From: Limnanthes douglasii subsp. nivea
Taxonomy: Eukaryota; Streptophyta; Magnoliopsida; Brassicales; Limnanthaceae
Assembly: GCA_036936605.1 (NCBI GenBank)
Contig: JAUPFV010000001.1
Coordinates: forward strand, 156,273,187 to 156,337,186
Length of the DNA stretch: 64,000 nt
Direction: 5' to 3'
Below the pieces are notes generated by a model. That model made no database searches and was not told the origin of the DNA. It saw nothing but the letters and a program-made list of their open reading frames with translations. The translations under genes were made by a program, and so were the position numbers. This document shows positions 43,432-55,419 of the stretch, one piece after another. The stretch's first letter is position 1, and each line of letters starts with the position of its first letter.

Positions 43432-44470
43432 TTAAGATACGGTGAGAAACCAAAGAGGCAATGGTCGGGGGAGAACCAAAAATTCTTGAGTTCCTCCATT
43501 TCCAGACTGCCAGCATGAAGCATTGAAAGGGAATCCTATACTAGAACTAGTATTGGTCCAAGTACTTTGACTGAAGCTACTGTAAAAAAGGAGATGAAAT
43601 AGATTCAGAGTCAGAGTTGTAAAGGGCGCAGTCACATGGGGTGTTGAAATCCCAATTGAGAAGTTTATCTTTAGTCGATAGCTTGGCCATGATAGCGAAC
43701 TATAAGATAAATGAGTGATATGGAATATTTAATTTATTCCATACTAACCCAGCCCACCCCACGTTAGGGGCAGGCGTATGAATAACATTATACATGTCCT
43801 TGATCAAGAAGGAGGTGCATCTAGCCTTAGCCGTCCAGAAAGGAACATCATTAAAGAGAATGTTGGGAGGAGGTAGAGAGAGAATAAGGTTGTTAATGTC
43901 TAAAAGATTAGCACAGTTCCTTGCTCTTGCCGATTTGATGTCTGAAGGCCAGTTTCAGTTACCATTGAGGATGATATCGGAAACCTTGAGTTATTTCCTG
44001 AGTCTTTCATCCTTAATGATGTTGGAGCCATAGTGAGTAGCAAGGGAAGAGAGAATGAGCCATGGGTCGTACCAGGAAAAAAGTACTTGAGCCATTTCTG
44101 ATTGCAACCTTGGACAATTTACAAGCCAAAAGAGAAGACCGAGAATTTTCCTCTATATCCAAGAGAGGGGGATCTCAAGGAGAGGTGCCACAAATTATTA
44201 TTTTTTATTTTTTCAATTTTAATCCAATCACACCAGATGGAGTGGTTATTATTACTGATTATTGACTAGAGATGCTTAAGGACAACTGCCTGATTCCAGA
44301 TTTTTAAATCTAAAATCCCAAGGACGCCCTCTATAGTGGGAGAGGTGACAGAAGTCCATGCCACTTTAGAACCATTGACTTTCATTTTCGAGCCCGACCA
44401 AAGGAAACAATAAAGAAATTGGGACATCTCTTAAAACATCCTAGAGCGGAGGATAATAAATTGACCAGTA
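43432..44470 (-). pseudogene. LINE-D zf-RVT and upstream linker
   Basis: FLYCFLWSGSKMKVNGSKVA and WTSVTSPTIEGVLGILDLKI (the C-x-P-x-x-x-G-G-L-G-I-x segment), NQAVVLKHL, stop, SIISNNNHSIWCDWI. Further on are WNKLNIPYHSFILLVRYHGQ (W-x-x-x-x-P-x-H-S-F-I-L-W) and FHLLFYSSFSQSTW (H-L-F-F-x-C with Cys lost). Frame breaks throughout. Confidence 0.75.
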
Positions 44471-44503
44471 GAACTCACCAGCGAAGATGACAGACTTGAT
44501 AAG

Positions 44504-45771
44504 CTAAAGTCTGCTAGCATAAGAGAAATGTTTGGAGGTCCACGACCTAATTCTGGAAGTGATTTTATTAATAAGAGGACGGAAATCATAGTGGTTAAGG
44601 TGGACAGTTAGAAGGGGCACTCCCAAATATTTAACATGGAGGGAACCTTTCGGATAACCCATGATGGACAGAAGGTCCAAACGAAGAGGGTTATCAATAC
44701 CCAAAAAAAAAGATATGACTATTAGAGGGACTGACCTTAATACCAGAGAGGGAGTAAAACTCATCTAGAGCCTCTTTGATAATGATGAGAGATTTAGTGT
44801 CACCATGACAGAAAATCATAAGATCATCTACAAAGCAGATATTCATGATTTTGAGCTTTTGACACTTCTAGTGGAATTCAAAGTTAGTGTATTGACTTTC
44901 TTCCTTGAGGATACAGGAGAGAACCTGCATGATAAGGACAAAGAGGAAAGGATAAAGCGATTCTCCATGTCTAAGTCCCTTTCTACCTTTGAAGTTACCA
45001 TAAGGATCACTGTTGATATTTATTGAAAAAGAAGGGGAGGAAATGGAATTAATGATCCATATAATGATCTTCTCTGGAAAATGCATTGCAACATGAATGT
45101 CGAAGAGGAGGTGTTATCTGACATTATCAAAGGCTTTCATTAGGTCAACTTTAAGAGCGACTTTTTTGCCACTACAATTAGAGTGGTACCGACGCAGAAG
45201 CTCTTGAGAGAGAAGGATGTTATCAGAAATGTTCCTTCTCACGACTAATGCAGATTGAGAATTCTCAATAAGGTAGGGGAAAAAGTCATTAATTCTTTTA
45301 GCCAAGATTTTGGAAATGATCTTATAGACAATATTACAAAGAGCAATAGGTCTAAAGTCAGCAGGCACATAGGGAAAATCGTTTTTGGGTATTAGGGAAA
45401 TAGAGGTAGAGTTTGAGGAGGTATCCAAAGATCCAGAGTTAAAAAAACTTCTAGGACACTGTTACAGATGTTATGACCAACAATTTTACAAGTGGTTTTA
45501 AAGAAATTAAAGCCATCTGAGCCAGAAGATTTGTTACTATCAATACTGAACATAGAGCAGATTTGATCTTCTCATAGGTGATTTTGCAAATCATTGAGTC
45601 CCTATTAGTATTAGTGACTTTGGAAGAGAGAAGAGAGGAGACTTTCTCAAGTCCACGATGCCCAGCAGGGTGCCTGGTACCAAGCGAGTTCTCAAAATAT
45701 CTCACGATAACCTTAGCAACACAGTCTGGAGTAGAGACAGTCTGGAGTAGAGACGGTGACTCCAGAGTCAT
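44504..45771 (-). pseudogene. LINE-D reverse transcriptase
   Basis: Minus strand pieces: [40 protein letters not shown] and [15 protein letters not shown] (motif A, K-V-D-L-x-K-A-F-D) at 45428-45114; GRKGLRHGESLYPFLFVLIM at 44990-44940 (usual G-L-R-Q-G-D-P-L-S-P-Y-L-F-V); NICFVDDLMIFCHGD at 44850-44805 (F-V-D-D box, Asps present); GSLHVKYLGVPLLTVHLNHY and KHFSYASRL at 44630-44504. The N-terminal part lies at 45771-45451. Frameshifts lie between all pieces. Confidence 0.85.
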
Positions 45772-46170
45772 CGTTAATAGAGATGATCTTATTACGGAAC
45801 AACCGAGTTTTAATACTATTGTGGAAGAATTTAATATTTTTTATCTCCAAGCTTGATCTAGTTTCTCTAGATTTTTGTTTCAGGAAAGATTCTTTGCCCC
45901 GACTAAGAAAGATGAAAGAAATGGAAGTCTCGACTTCGTCAAAGACAAGAATAAGGTTAAAGGGATCACTCGAAAGGTTGGTTTGGGCCTGAAACAATCT
46001 TTTTGGGCATCTAAAACCCTAGAGAGAATGTCACTAAATTTCTTATGGTTGAGTCTCGTAAGCACTGACTGAAGGAGAATGAGCTTGCCAGTGACAAAAC
46101 ACATCCTGGTAGATGAAAATAGATTATTCCAACACTTAGAAACCTTATCTTGGAATTGCGGATGTGAATT

Positions 46171-46908
46171 CTACATGTTGAAGTATTTGAAGGGTTCCTT
46201 ACGATAATGATGAGGCATCCCAAGGTTCAGAGTAACCATGGTGTGGTCAGATGAGCGGAGAAATCCAAAGTCAGCAAAAGACATTGGAAAGAGGTTGTCC
46301 CAAAGAGGGTTGACAAGGACATCGTCAATTTTAGAGAGAATTGGATGAAAAGATTGCTTATCGATCCAAGTGAAGTGGAAACCAGTAAATCGGATATTAG
46401 TGAGCTCACTTTGGAAACAAAAATTACTACAATCGTCAATAGCAGTGGAATAGGTATTAGAGCACCCTAAACGCTCATCCGGATGACGGATGGCGTTGAA
46501 ATACCCAAGGCTAACCCAGGGAATATGTTTTTCAAAATTGGAAATGGTGATTAAGTCATTCCAGAGGAGCGATTGGTCCACAGCTTCGTTAAAATCATAG
46601 ATGGCAGGCATTATAATTATTATACTTTTCCATAAAATGAATGAACTCAATGGATTGGGATAACCTAGATACAATTTGAAACTAGGGTTCCAAATAATCC
46701 AAATTCTACCTAGCGGATGAGAAGAGTGATTGGTTATAACATGCCAAAAGTAGACCATACTCCTAATAATAAAATCCACTTTAAACAATTGGACTTTAGT
46801 TTCCACAAGGATTAACAGATAGATACTATTACTAATAATGAAATCAGTAACATCTTTTTGCCTAATGGGGTCGTTTAGACCCCTCACATTCCAAGAAGCC
46901 ATATTCAT
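46171..46908 (-). pseudogene. LINE-D apurinic-like endonuclease, catalytic Asp lost
   Basis: A 245-codon open frame from ATG 46908: MNMASWNVRGLNDPIRQKDV (Asn), VETKV (Glu), PWVSLGYFNAIRHPDERLGC, FHFTWIDKQSFHPILSKIDD, FLRSSDHTMVTLN (Asp-His). The invariant G-D-F-N reads G-Y-F-N, a GAT-to-TAT type change at a catalytic acid. Otherwise the domain is whole and ends in frame toward RT. Confidence 0.87.
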
Positions 46909-46929
46909 TAAAGAAACACTTACAGCGAG

Positions 46930-48250
46930 TCAAACAATGGTCCTATAGGAGGACAAATCCTTAATACTCTTGGCCTTGTCGTCTACGGGATGATGCCTTT
47001 TTGGAGGCGAATCCACCTCCTCGCCACTTTCCACCTCCTTGATATCATCAAGTGATGCAAGCCGTTTCCAACTAAGAAGTTCTGTGATAATCTCAGAAGG
47101 ATTGGATTCCTTAAAACACGGACACGAGGTGTAAAGGATGGATAACTCAAAGGGCCTTTTGTACAAAGGTGGGTGGGATGAAAAAAACAATACATTTAGC
47201 ACACTGAGGAGGGAGACCTTGATACTTAAAATTCACCGTAATGAATTTGTCGCTAATCCTGAAAGTTAGCTCGGAGCGGGGGTCCGATTCTGCATAAATC
47301 ATAATGCAAGTACGTGCAAATCGGAGTTTGTCCATCCTGATTATCCACATATACATGGTACCCAAAACCAAGCCAATTTTACTGAAACCTTCCACCGTTC
47401 ATAGTTCCAAAGGCAAATTAAAAAATTGACCCAAATTGGGACATCCGCATGAGGATCCTTAATGAGAGTGGAAAGAGGGACCCACTTTTTAAGAATCATT
47501 AGGTTTCCACCAAAATACTAAAGGGCTTCCTCCAATACCTTTTTGGCCATCGCCTCAGATCCAAATTCGAAGACAAAATATCCCTTGAGAAGAGACTTAG
47601 AATCCATAATAGAGTACTATTCCAGATAAATCAACATTTTCTTTAAGTAAGGATAGATTATGGGGTTGAGAAAGGAAATACGCCGATAAGCAAGCCTTCC
47701 ATAAATCTGGAGAACCCATAACCGATGCCTCAAAGATGACATCATTTACGTCGTGATCCATTGGGCTAAGACCTATTTTCAATGGAGATCGGTTATCAAG
47801 ATGACCTGCAACAATACTAGCATATGAAGATGAGAATTGTAGATTCGGCCGAAAACTCGAGACCAAGTTACCAATAGGTTTAGCCTTTGAGGAAGATGGT
47901 TAGAAGTTTTGGAAGGAGAGTTTTGGAATTTGGCCAATTTGTTTAAATACTTCCTTCCCTTAGGACCTTTTCCAGTATTGCCGAAGTTCCTAATTTTGGT
48001 ATAAGGGATGTAGGAGGATCCAGCTCCAAGCATACCCTTCCCTTTGTTTTTGACATGCCCATTTACGGTTAAAACTTCAGTGGAACCAATAAACTTTGAA
48101 ACCCAACCCTCATTGACATGGCCCGTTTTCTGCCTCAAATCTAAATCAGTACCAGATAAAGAGACCAAATAATAAAAAGAACCATTTTCCCCGAATCAGA
48201 AACCATTTTTCTTCCCGACTCGTTTTTAAACAAAGTTGGGTCTTCAACCC
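46930..48250 (-). pseudogene. LINE-D ORF1 (DUF4283 and zinc knuckle), fragmented
   Basis: Minus strand: leader ISTTRKVKNSGFSDSGENGS (48230 region) and GKGPKGRKYLNKLAKFQN; then YASIVAGHLDNRSPLKIGLS, LWKACLSAYFLSQPHN (the L-x-G-x-F-x-G-x-x-x-x DUF4283 start), GTMYMWIIRMDKLRFARTCI, SELTFRISDKFITVNFKYQG and LPPQCAKC (knuckle start C-x-x-C). The rest of the knuckle is in another frame with its His and Cys unclear. Acidic tail (KEVESGEEVDSP). At least three frame breaks. Confidence 0.72.
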
Positions 48251-49080
48251 TAAAGGGGCTCGATGTGATAAACCCAGAGATCACGGGTCGACAAGAAGAC
48301 GATTGGTTTAAAGATATAAGGACTTTATTAGAAAGATCATTTCGCGCAGAAACCCCATCAATGAATCAAATATAGAGTTGCCAGAGGAAAGAGACGCATG
48401 GGCATAACGAATCTTAGGGCCATCGAAAACCGGTGAAGAGGCGAGAGAGCATGAAAGGGAGGAAAAAACGACTAGTCTAGGGTTCCTCGAGTTCTGGAAA
48501 ATGGAGAGATGGTGGAGAGTCTTGACGCGAAGGATCCTGACCTAGAGCGGAAGAGGGAGCAGTCAGCGAGGACTGAAACTTGAGAGGGCTATCTTTAATC
48601 AAAGCCACCAAGTTTTCATAAAATCCTTTCAAGTAAGAAGACATACCAACACAATTAGAGGGGCTGTAAAATGTTTCTTATGTTGATTGAGACCAAGCGT
48701 TGTAGAATACTCCACATGAGAGAGGCCGGGAGGATGCGAATTAGGCTAGGAGATGTAGCCCATCATCTTATAAGAGGTGGCAGATTGGAACATAATTTGT
48801 CCATGGACAGACTCCATGTGATGTCTGGTCAAGGCAAGCGCACTCTTGTTGACGTAGACTTCCTCGAGGGAGGAGATATGGTGGTGAGACGAGCTGAGAA
48901 CTGGCATGCAAGAGGATGAGAAGCCAACTAGGAGGGAAGCAAGGGTTGTGGCAGGGAAGGACGTCAGTAAGGAAGAGAATGACTTCGTTCGAATTGGAGA
49001 GAATGAGCCAGTGATCCCTAAGGGCTTTGTTGGACACAGCGAAACGGAAGGATCCATGGACGTTAGGTTAAGGTAAACAA

Positions 49081-49419
49081 TTAAATTAAGTTTAGAGAAG
49101 TGATTAATATTTTTGGAGTAGGATGAGAAACAAATGCTAACTGATGGTTTAGTTAAATAAGGGAGGCAGATGACTTTCGCAAAGGTAGAGAGTTTAGATA
49201 GGGGGGATAGTATTAAGAAAGCTTTGACTGAAAAAACAAACAGAGAATCATGGTCTGGGTAGAGGGGTAGCCTTGATAGAGATCAGCATGCTAGAGTTTG
49301 ACATATGAAATAGAAAATATAGGGAAAGGATAGGGGAGGGAGAGGTAGAAGGATGAGATTAGCTTGGGGCAGGATTCAGGCAGTCAATATGTTTTCTTAC
49401 GAGATGAATCTTGATTAAC
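49081..49419. other. Purine-rich spacer, possible LINE-D leader
   Basis: Plus strand rich in GGAGGGAGAGG-type runs, so the minus strand is CT-rich like many L1 5' leaders. No gene. Confidence 0.4.
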
Positions 49420-50870
49420 CTATTGAAACAACCAAAAAATTAACACGAGCCTCATCACTAAAGATTTATTAACTAGGGAGTTTCTTCACAAAGACAAACT
49501 TTTCGAAAAGCATAGTGGCAACACAGAGTTGAATATCTAAGAAAACCAATGAAGATTCAAGAAATAATGAGCAGATATCAAAGGCTTGAAGCAAATCCCC
49601 AAAGACTATCATTCCTTTAAGACTCCCTGCCACTTGTATAGATAAAATTTGTGAAGTAATTTTCAAGAAAGAGCTTCTTGCTTCAAGTTATATCGAAAAC
49701 ATATAACAAAAAAAGAAAGGATAAACAAAAATAAAACTATCAAAATATAGTAGCATCGAGTTTAAAATTAGAGCACCCAATAATGAAGACGAAAGCTAAC
49801 AACTTATATAGAGAACAAATTATTTTTACTTTGGTTAGCAGAAAGCGAATTTCAAAATATGTTTAATCGTTATTCAGATATAACCTAATCTCAGGATCTT
49901 CAAAACAGTGATCGCACTCAAATGGGGAGGAGCTTGAAAGTGATCAAATTTTGTTTTCATTTTACATTCAGGGTCTATTAAGCAAGCCAATCGATTGTTG
50001 TATTTTGGTCTCTGAAAATGTGAGATATCACCATAGTTGATGATATGAGGTTTCCGCAATAAGATAAGATTGATTTGATAGGCAAGGAATGGTTACCATG
50101 AGATAAAAGGTTTGCCAAGATTTGAGAATCTGTTTCGACATTTATATTTGACCATCCTTTCTTTTTGCAGATAAGAATGCCATCAAGGGGAGCTCAAGAT
50201 TTGGCCATATCATGATTTAACTTACTATAAAGGTTATAGGAGCCCCACACAATGTCTCCAGAACTGTCCATAATTAGAATAACATAATTAAGAAGACAAA
50301 ACACATCTGTGTTAAGTATTAGCCTACTCTCAGCCGGAGGATTCTATTTTATATAAGAGAGATTTCTCTTGGAGGAAATATAACAACCTATTATATTTGC
50401 TACATATTCATCTTATTTCCAATGCTTAGCTTTGAGAGTGCTAAAGATGTCAAGGCTAACAAGAATGTATTTGATGTAATTGATTGCCTGATTAGTGTTG
50501 AACATACTCCCTTTAAATTTAGAATTAATTCTGGCCTTCCATATAACCCAAAATAAACTGAAGGGAATAATGGTTCTTGCATGAATCTCCATATTAATTG
50601 ACCATAATTAAGACCTGGTCATATGAGTTATATTCATGAAGTTGCTGATGCTAATTTTGAATAGATCTACAAAATAACTCCAGATAGGCCAAGCAAATTT
50701 ACAAGATATAAATAAATGATAAATAGATTATATTGAATCACAAAACTGGCATTTAAAGACTGTTACTAAGTAATTTTTTTCATGATTGAATCATTAAAGA
50801 TGTAATTGAAAATGAGTTTCCATAATAAAAATGAAAATTTTATAGGTGATTCTTGTAGATGGGAAACCAA
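49420..50870 (-). mobile_element. LINE-E: 3' fragment of the LINE-A family
   Basis: Minus strand: zf-RVT end (50870-50700), linker with WVIW-type motif (50540), RNase H (50360-49880), 3' UTR (49880-49420). The RNase H reads RLILNTDVFCLL (N-T-D-V), VILIMDSSGDIVWGSYNLYS, GILICKKKGWSNINVETDSQ (E-T-D-S, second catalytic Asp kept). It ends MKTKFDHFQAPPHLSAITVL and LRLGYI. Sequence 49430-49900 lines up with 590-1060 of LINE-A. Strong 5' truncation. Confidence 0.8.
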
Positions 50871-50889
50871 ATCTCATAACCGCTAAAAT

Positions 50890-51065
50890 CTTGTCCCTTC
50901 ATTAATTTCTTCGATCGAGTCACTTTCTCTTTTTTTGGTTGCGATTGAGCCTTGGATTTGGTTTTGGCTTTGGCATTCGGTACTAAAAATGATTTAGCTA
51001 CCGAGGCAGTTGTACTAGCTATCGTACCGAGAGTGCTAGCGCCTAGACTACCATCGGATACGGAT
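50890..51065 (-). pseudogene. MULE transposase linker fragment
   Basis: Minus strand reads SLGASTLGTIASTTASVAKS, then FLVPNAKAKTKSKAQSQPKK. This resembles the SWIM-to-OTU linker of the MULE at about 15161-15010 (STVASKESLFVV, LANKKVGQPKKITKERK). It is short, so the call rests on this internal match only. It ends directly at the left edge of Tat-2. Confidence 0.45.
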
Positions 51066-51074
51066 ATAAAATAT

Positions 51075-51350
51075 TGAGGGTCTAAATGTAAACAATAAAG
51101 TCTTATGTGATAAATTGTATAATTAATGGTAGATTTAGGGTTTTATATAAAGATAAAGGACTAGCATGTAATCAAACCTTTTGTGTAACTAATTTTGTTA
51201 CATTAAGTCTTAGCACCTATATATAATGACCAAGGCTGAAATTAATACACACAATAATTTCATAAGTGAAAACTCTTATTATGTTTTTATTTTCTCTCTC
51301 TAAAAATAACTCTCTATTTTTTTCTATAGAACTAGATTTAACTCTCATCA
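51075..51350 (+). repeat. Tat-2 5' LTR, right part
   Basis: Ends CTCTCATCA at 51350, just before the PBS. TATATATAA near 51212-51220 could be the TATA box. The left edge is uncertain because no partner LTR is available; a candidate TG lies at 51075. Confidence 0.55.
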
Positions 51351-51352
51351 AA

Positions 51353-51370
51353 TTGGCGACCACAGTGGGA
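51353..51370 (+). promoter_or_regulatory. Tat-2 primer binding site
   Basis: TTGGCGACCACAGTGGGA, close to the TGGCGAC-x-C-x-C-x-x-TGGGGA primer sites of Tat/Ogre-type elements, where a tRNA-Arg primer is usual. The exact tRNA cannot be confirmed here. Confidence 0.65.
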
Positions 51371-51477
51371 GTTGATAGATCGATACCTTGATTTCGTTAT
51401 AAAAAACCATAAGCAATTGATTTATTGATTCGTTTTAGTTGTGTTATTAGATTCTTTCTAGATGACTTGGATCGACG

Positions 51478-53054
51478 ATGGAACCAGAGAATAAAAACGA
51501 TCCTTTGCTTTGAAAATATATGAGACTCTAATATCTGATTTTAAAAAAGAAGAAGGTAAGGAAGGTGATCAAAATTACCGTGTTAAATAAAAAATAAGTT
51601 CAAAAAATGAAAATATTCAGTTAGGAAGGCTGAAATATGAGGTGCGACAAGTGGAGGAAAAATACAATTTGGAAAGTTAGTCTGATCGATATTATGCAGA
51701 TCGACAGATTTGAAATGATCGGAGAAAAACGCGTTTTGAGTCTGATAAATAGCATCGATCTTCGCAGAAAGATAAAAAGATAACTACAGGTATGTCACGT
51801 TTAGTGATGAAGATTTTTATAACTCTGAATCTAAGCGAGAATTTTAATAACAAGAGCAATCAAGGGTCATTGAAAGAAGAAAGAGGTCAACCTCGGAAGT
51901 CGCGTAAGGCACACAAGCTAAAAAAGGATGAACTACCTCGTTGTTTAAGGGAAGCTGAATGGTATGAAGGAAATACATCTAACCAGTATACATTAGTATC
52001 TGATTGAAATTTATATGTTGTAATTCTCCTTTAACATACATGGAGTAGATTATAGAAACTCTCTTTTAACAACTAAGATAAGAACCATCACACATCTGAA
52101 GCGATTTGATATCTCTAATGTCCAGAAAATAAAATTGACGGATACAAGATCCTAATGGTCACATCTAATAATTCAAAAACTACATGATGAACTTCAAAGA
52201 CGACGATAAGTTGGTGTGTAGAGAATTTTCTCAAACATTCAACGGCACAAGTTTGAAATGGTATAATAAGATTCCAAGAGGATCCATTACCAAATTTAGA
52301 GATTTTTACACATCTTTTCGATGATAATTTTATGGGGAGCAAAGAAATGCGTGCAAATGGGGATAGTGTCATACAATATAGACAGGATGTGAGAGAAAAG
52401 TTAGAGAATTACACAAAGAATTTTGTGTTAACAAAAACAGGGTTGGATAATTATGAAAAAGTAGTTGTTATGGGTGCATTTCGACAAGGATTATTGCCAA
52501 GTGATATGGAAATTGAAATAAGAAAAAAAAGAGCATTAACCTTTCGTGCACTTATGGCACAAGTCGAAAACCAAATTAAAGTGGAATAATCAACTAGAGT
52601 TTGAGGAGGAGTTGGAGTTAACACAAATAATTCAGGGTAGGTGGCAAATAGTAAAGGACACTCTTCAAACTATCAACCAACTCGCCCAAAGAATAACAAC
52701 AATCAACCTCTTCAGACTGGAGGGTATCCGACTCAATCTCCAAGTTACATGGTTCAAAAGACGAGGCCAAATTAATAGATAATGACATGGTATTACGTTG
52801 ATATGAATGAGAGTGTTGCTTTAATCTATGAAAAATCCAAGGGTTATGTCAAGTTTAAAAAGCCAACTCCAATAAACAAACTAAGAGAATACCATAACAA
52901 CATATTTTGTAAGTATCATAATGATATTGGGCATGATACTGCGAATTGCATTGCTTTAAAGAACAAAGTACATGAATTGATAAAAAAAATTAAGTTACTT
53001 GGGTTTGTTAAAAGCCAAGGTAGTGCTTCGAATGTGCCAAGCACATCAGCATAG
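51478..53054 (+). pseudogene. Tat-2 gag
   Basis: ATG 51478 opens MEPENKNDPLL followed by a stop. The Retrotrans_gag domain is at 52180-52590: FKDDDKLVCREFSQTFNGTS, LKWYNKIPRGSITKFRDFYT, then GDSVIQYRQDVREKLENYTK and VVVMGAFRQGLLPSDMEI. A zinc-finger-like segment CKYHNDIGHDTANCIALK at 52910-52965 (C-x-x-H-x-x-x-x-H-x-x-x-x-C) is typical for this lineage. Frameshifts lie near 52320 and 52590. It forms the particle shell in active elements. Confidence 0.8.
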
Positions 53055-53213
53055 AAGACGTTTAATCCTAATTCGAAGAAGGAAAGTTTACTTATGATTT
53101 TAGATTCTAAGTGTGACGAATTCGATGCGGCTTTATAATATTTAGATTCTAATCCAGATCGGTTGATTTGGATGTCTGTAGATGCACTAGTGGAACATTG
53201 ACGTGTTTGAAGT

Positions 53214-53876
53214 TTGTGTGAGTATTTTAAATCCTTAGCAGTTTTTGGGGGAGACTCAATGACTAGTAATACTAACAGTTATAGGAATAGTACTATGGTC
53301 AATTTAACTACTCAGATAGAGGGGAAGATGTCTACACATTTATATGGTAAAAAAGATATTCCCTTTATTCTTTTAGATGAGGATGATTTGAGAGGTATCA
53401 CGGGACCTCAAGAAGAGGCAGTTGTTATCGGAGCATAATTAGTTGGGATAGAAATTCGACGCGCTCTAGTAGATACAAGAATATCTAAGAATGTATTGTT
53501 CAAGTCAACCTATGATAGGATGCGTAGTCCACCTCGAATTTTCCAATCAGAGTATACTATAATTGGGTTTACAGGGGTCACAACTCAGGTGATTGGCGAA
53601 TTCAAAGGCAAATTTTGTTTGGGAAAAATGCCTTTTAAGAAAAAAAGTTCAAGTTTATTCATGGTAGTGGATAGTCCGACCAGTTATAATGTTATTTTTG
53701 GGAGATCATATCTTTCGAGGATGTATGAAGTTGTATCTACTATACATCAATGTTTGAATTATGTTAGTGGAAACTGTGTTGGGGTAGTCAGAAGTGATCA
53801 GAAAGTGGCTAGAGAATGTTATGCAACATCAGTTTATGTTCAAGGCTCTAATAATGAGGATCGAATGGTCGAATAG
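53214..53876 (+). pseudogene. Tat-2 aspartic protease, active site altered
   Basis: Segment LDEDDLRGITGPQEEAVVIG (53370-53435) then TAA at 53437, then RRALVDTRISKNVLF where the family has L-V-D-T/S-G-S-S-x-x-x-L-F: the active-site D-T-G reads D-T-R. Further conserved parts: VVDSPTSYNVIFGRSYLSRM (family V-V-D-x-P-x-x-Y-N-x-I-L-G-R-P) at 53663-53725. Dead enzyme by both the stop and the Gly-to-Arg change. Confidence 0.83.
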
Positions 53877-53887
53877 CAATCAGAGGG

Positions 53888-55370
53888 TTGACCTCAAATG
53901 AAGAAGAAGAAGATGATGATCTGAGGGAAACTCCGAGTTCTTTAATAGTGAGTGAAACTATAGAGGAGTATTTTTTCCCCAATAAGAAGACTCTTCGAAT
54001 AGCAACATTGTTGTCACCAAATTTGCGTCATCAATTGTTGCAATTCTTGTTTTCTAACTTGGATGGTTTCGCTTGGAAAATAAAAGATATAGTGGGGGTC
54101 CCAATTGAAGGTATATATCATAGCTTAGCTATAAATACGAAGGTCAACCTGTTATCCAAAAAGATGTGTTTTTTCTTTTGAAAAATCAAAGACTATCGTG
54201 ACTGAGGTGGATCGTCTGTCTATAGTGGGACATATAGGAACATTATCTTTTATGGACAGAAAATCCATCGGTGGTTTCAAAATAGAATGGGAAATGGAGA
54301 ATGTGTGTTGAATTCACGGTTTTGAATCGAGCATGTCCTAAAGATCCATTTTATATTCCTCGAATAGATCAACTCGTTGATTCTACTTTAGGAAATAAAA
54401 TGTAGTCTTTTATGGATGCTTTTACAGGGCATAACCAGATTCAGATGGACCCAAAGGATCAGGAGAGCACATCGTTCATCTCTGATCGAGGCTTGCATTG
54501 CTATAAGGTTATGGATTTTGGGTTGAAGAATGCTGAATAAAGCCTCCGCTTCTCATATTGGAAGATATATGAATGTATATATTGATGATATGTTGGTGAG
54601 AAGCACAACTGATGATATGCACTTGGAGGTTCTAGAGGAGTTTTTATTTTAAATCTAAGAGCTATACGATTGGAACTAAATCCTAAGAAGTGCACCTTTG
54701 GGGTTTGATCTGGAAACTTCTTGGGTTATGTTATTAGTGAAAAAGGGATAGGAGCTAATCCATAGCAGATAAAGGATTTGGTATCAATGACGTCACCTCA
54801 AAGTATTAAGAAAGTACAAATATTGACAGGAATGTTAGTTGCTCTTAATAGATTTATTTCAAGGTTTTCTGACAAATGTTTTCCTTTTTTCCTTGTGTTA
54901 CAAAAGCCAAACAGTTTGAGTGGACATCGAATTGTGAAGTAGAATTTTCAAGAATTAAGGAGCTTTTGTCATCGCCAAATATTGTCTAAGTTTCGATTTG
55001 GAGAGCAACTCTTTCTATACACAGCAGTTTTATATTTTGTTGTGAGTGTTGTTTTGATAAGTGAAGATTCAGGAATTTTAAAGCCAGTCTACTATGTCAG
55101 TAAGAGTTTTCTTGCAGCAGAAAAAAGGTATTTGAAGCTTCACAAATTGGCATTGGCTTAGGTGGTGGCCGCTAGAAAAATGTGTCCTTATTTTTAAACC
55201 CATACTATTATGGTTCGAACTTCTTTCCCACTGAACAATCCTCTACAGCGCCCAAAACTTTCTGGTAGGATGACCAAGTGATCAGTAGAGTTGAGAGATT
55301 TTGATATCATTTTTGCTCCGCGGACAGATATTAAGGCTCAAGTCTTAGCTGATTTTCTTGTTGAAATTTA
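53888..55370 (+). pseudogene. Tat-2 reverse transcriptase and first RNase H
   Basis: Connector TLRIATLLSPNLRHQLLQFL, FSNLDGFAWKIKDIVGVPIE (54000-54110). RT: NRACPKDPFYIPRIDQLVDS (54325-54385), DAFTGHNQIQMDPKDQESTS (54417-54478, motif A D-A-x-x-G-x-x-Q), catalytic box NVYIDDMLVRST (54571-54607), then LELNPKKCTFGV and NFLGYVISEKGIGANP. RNase H: LKPVYYVSKSFLAAEKRYLK (55080-55140), RDFDIIFAPRTDIKAQVLAD (55291-55350). Many stops; the YIDD box is intact. Confidence 0.87.
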
Positions 55371-55419
55371 GTCAAATAGATCAGATGAGGAGATAGACAA
55401 GGAAGTTTTTCCATAAAGT

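Larger units (their letters stand above)
43400..49080 (-). mobile_element. LINE-D: near full-length L1-type element without RNase H
   Basis: Minus strand: CT-rich leader (49080-48250), ORF1 (48250-46930), endonuclease (46908-46171), linker (46170-45760), RT (45770-44470), zf-RVT (44460-43430). Its RT belongs to a type with an ICF-x-DDLMIFCHGD catalytic box and no RNase H after zf-RVT, so it is a different LINE subfamily from A, B, C and E. It is less AT-rich than its neighbours. Frameshifts break RT into several pieces. Confidence 0.83.
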
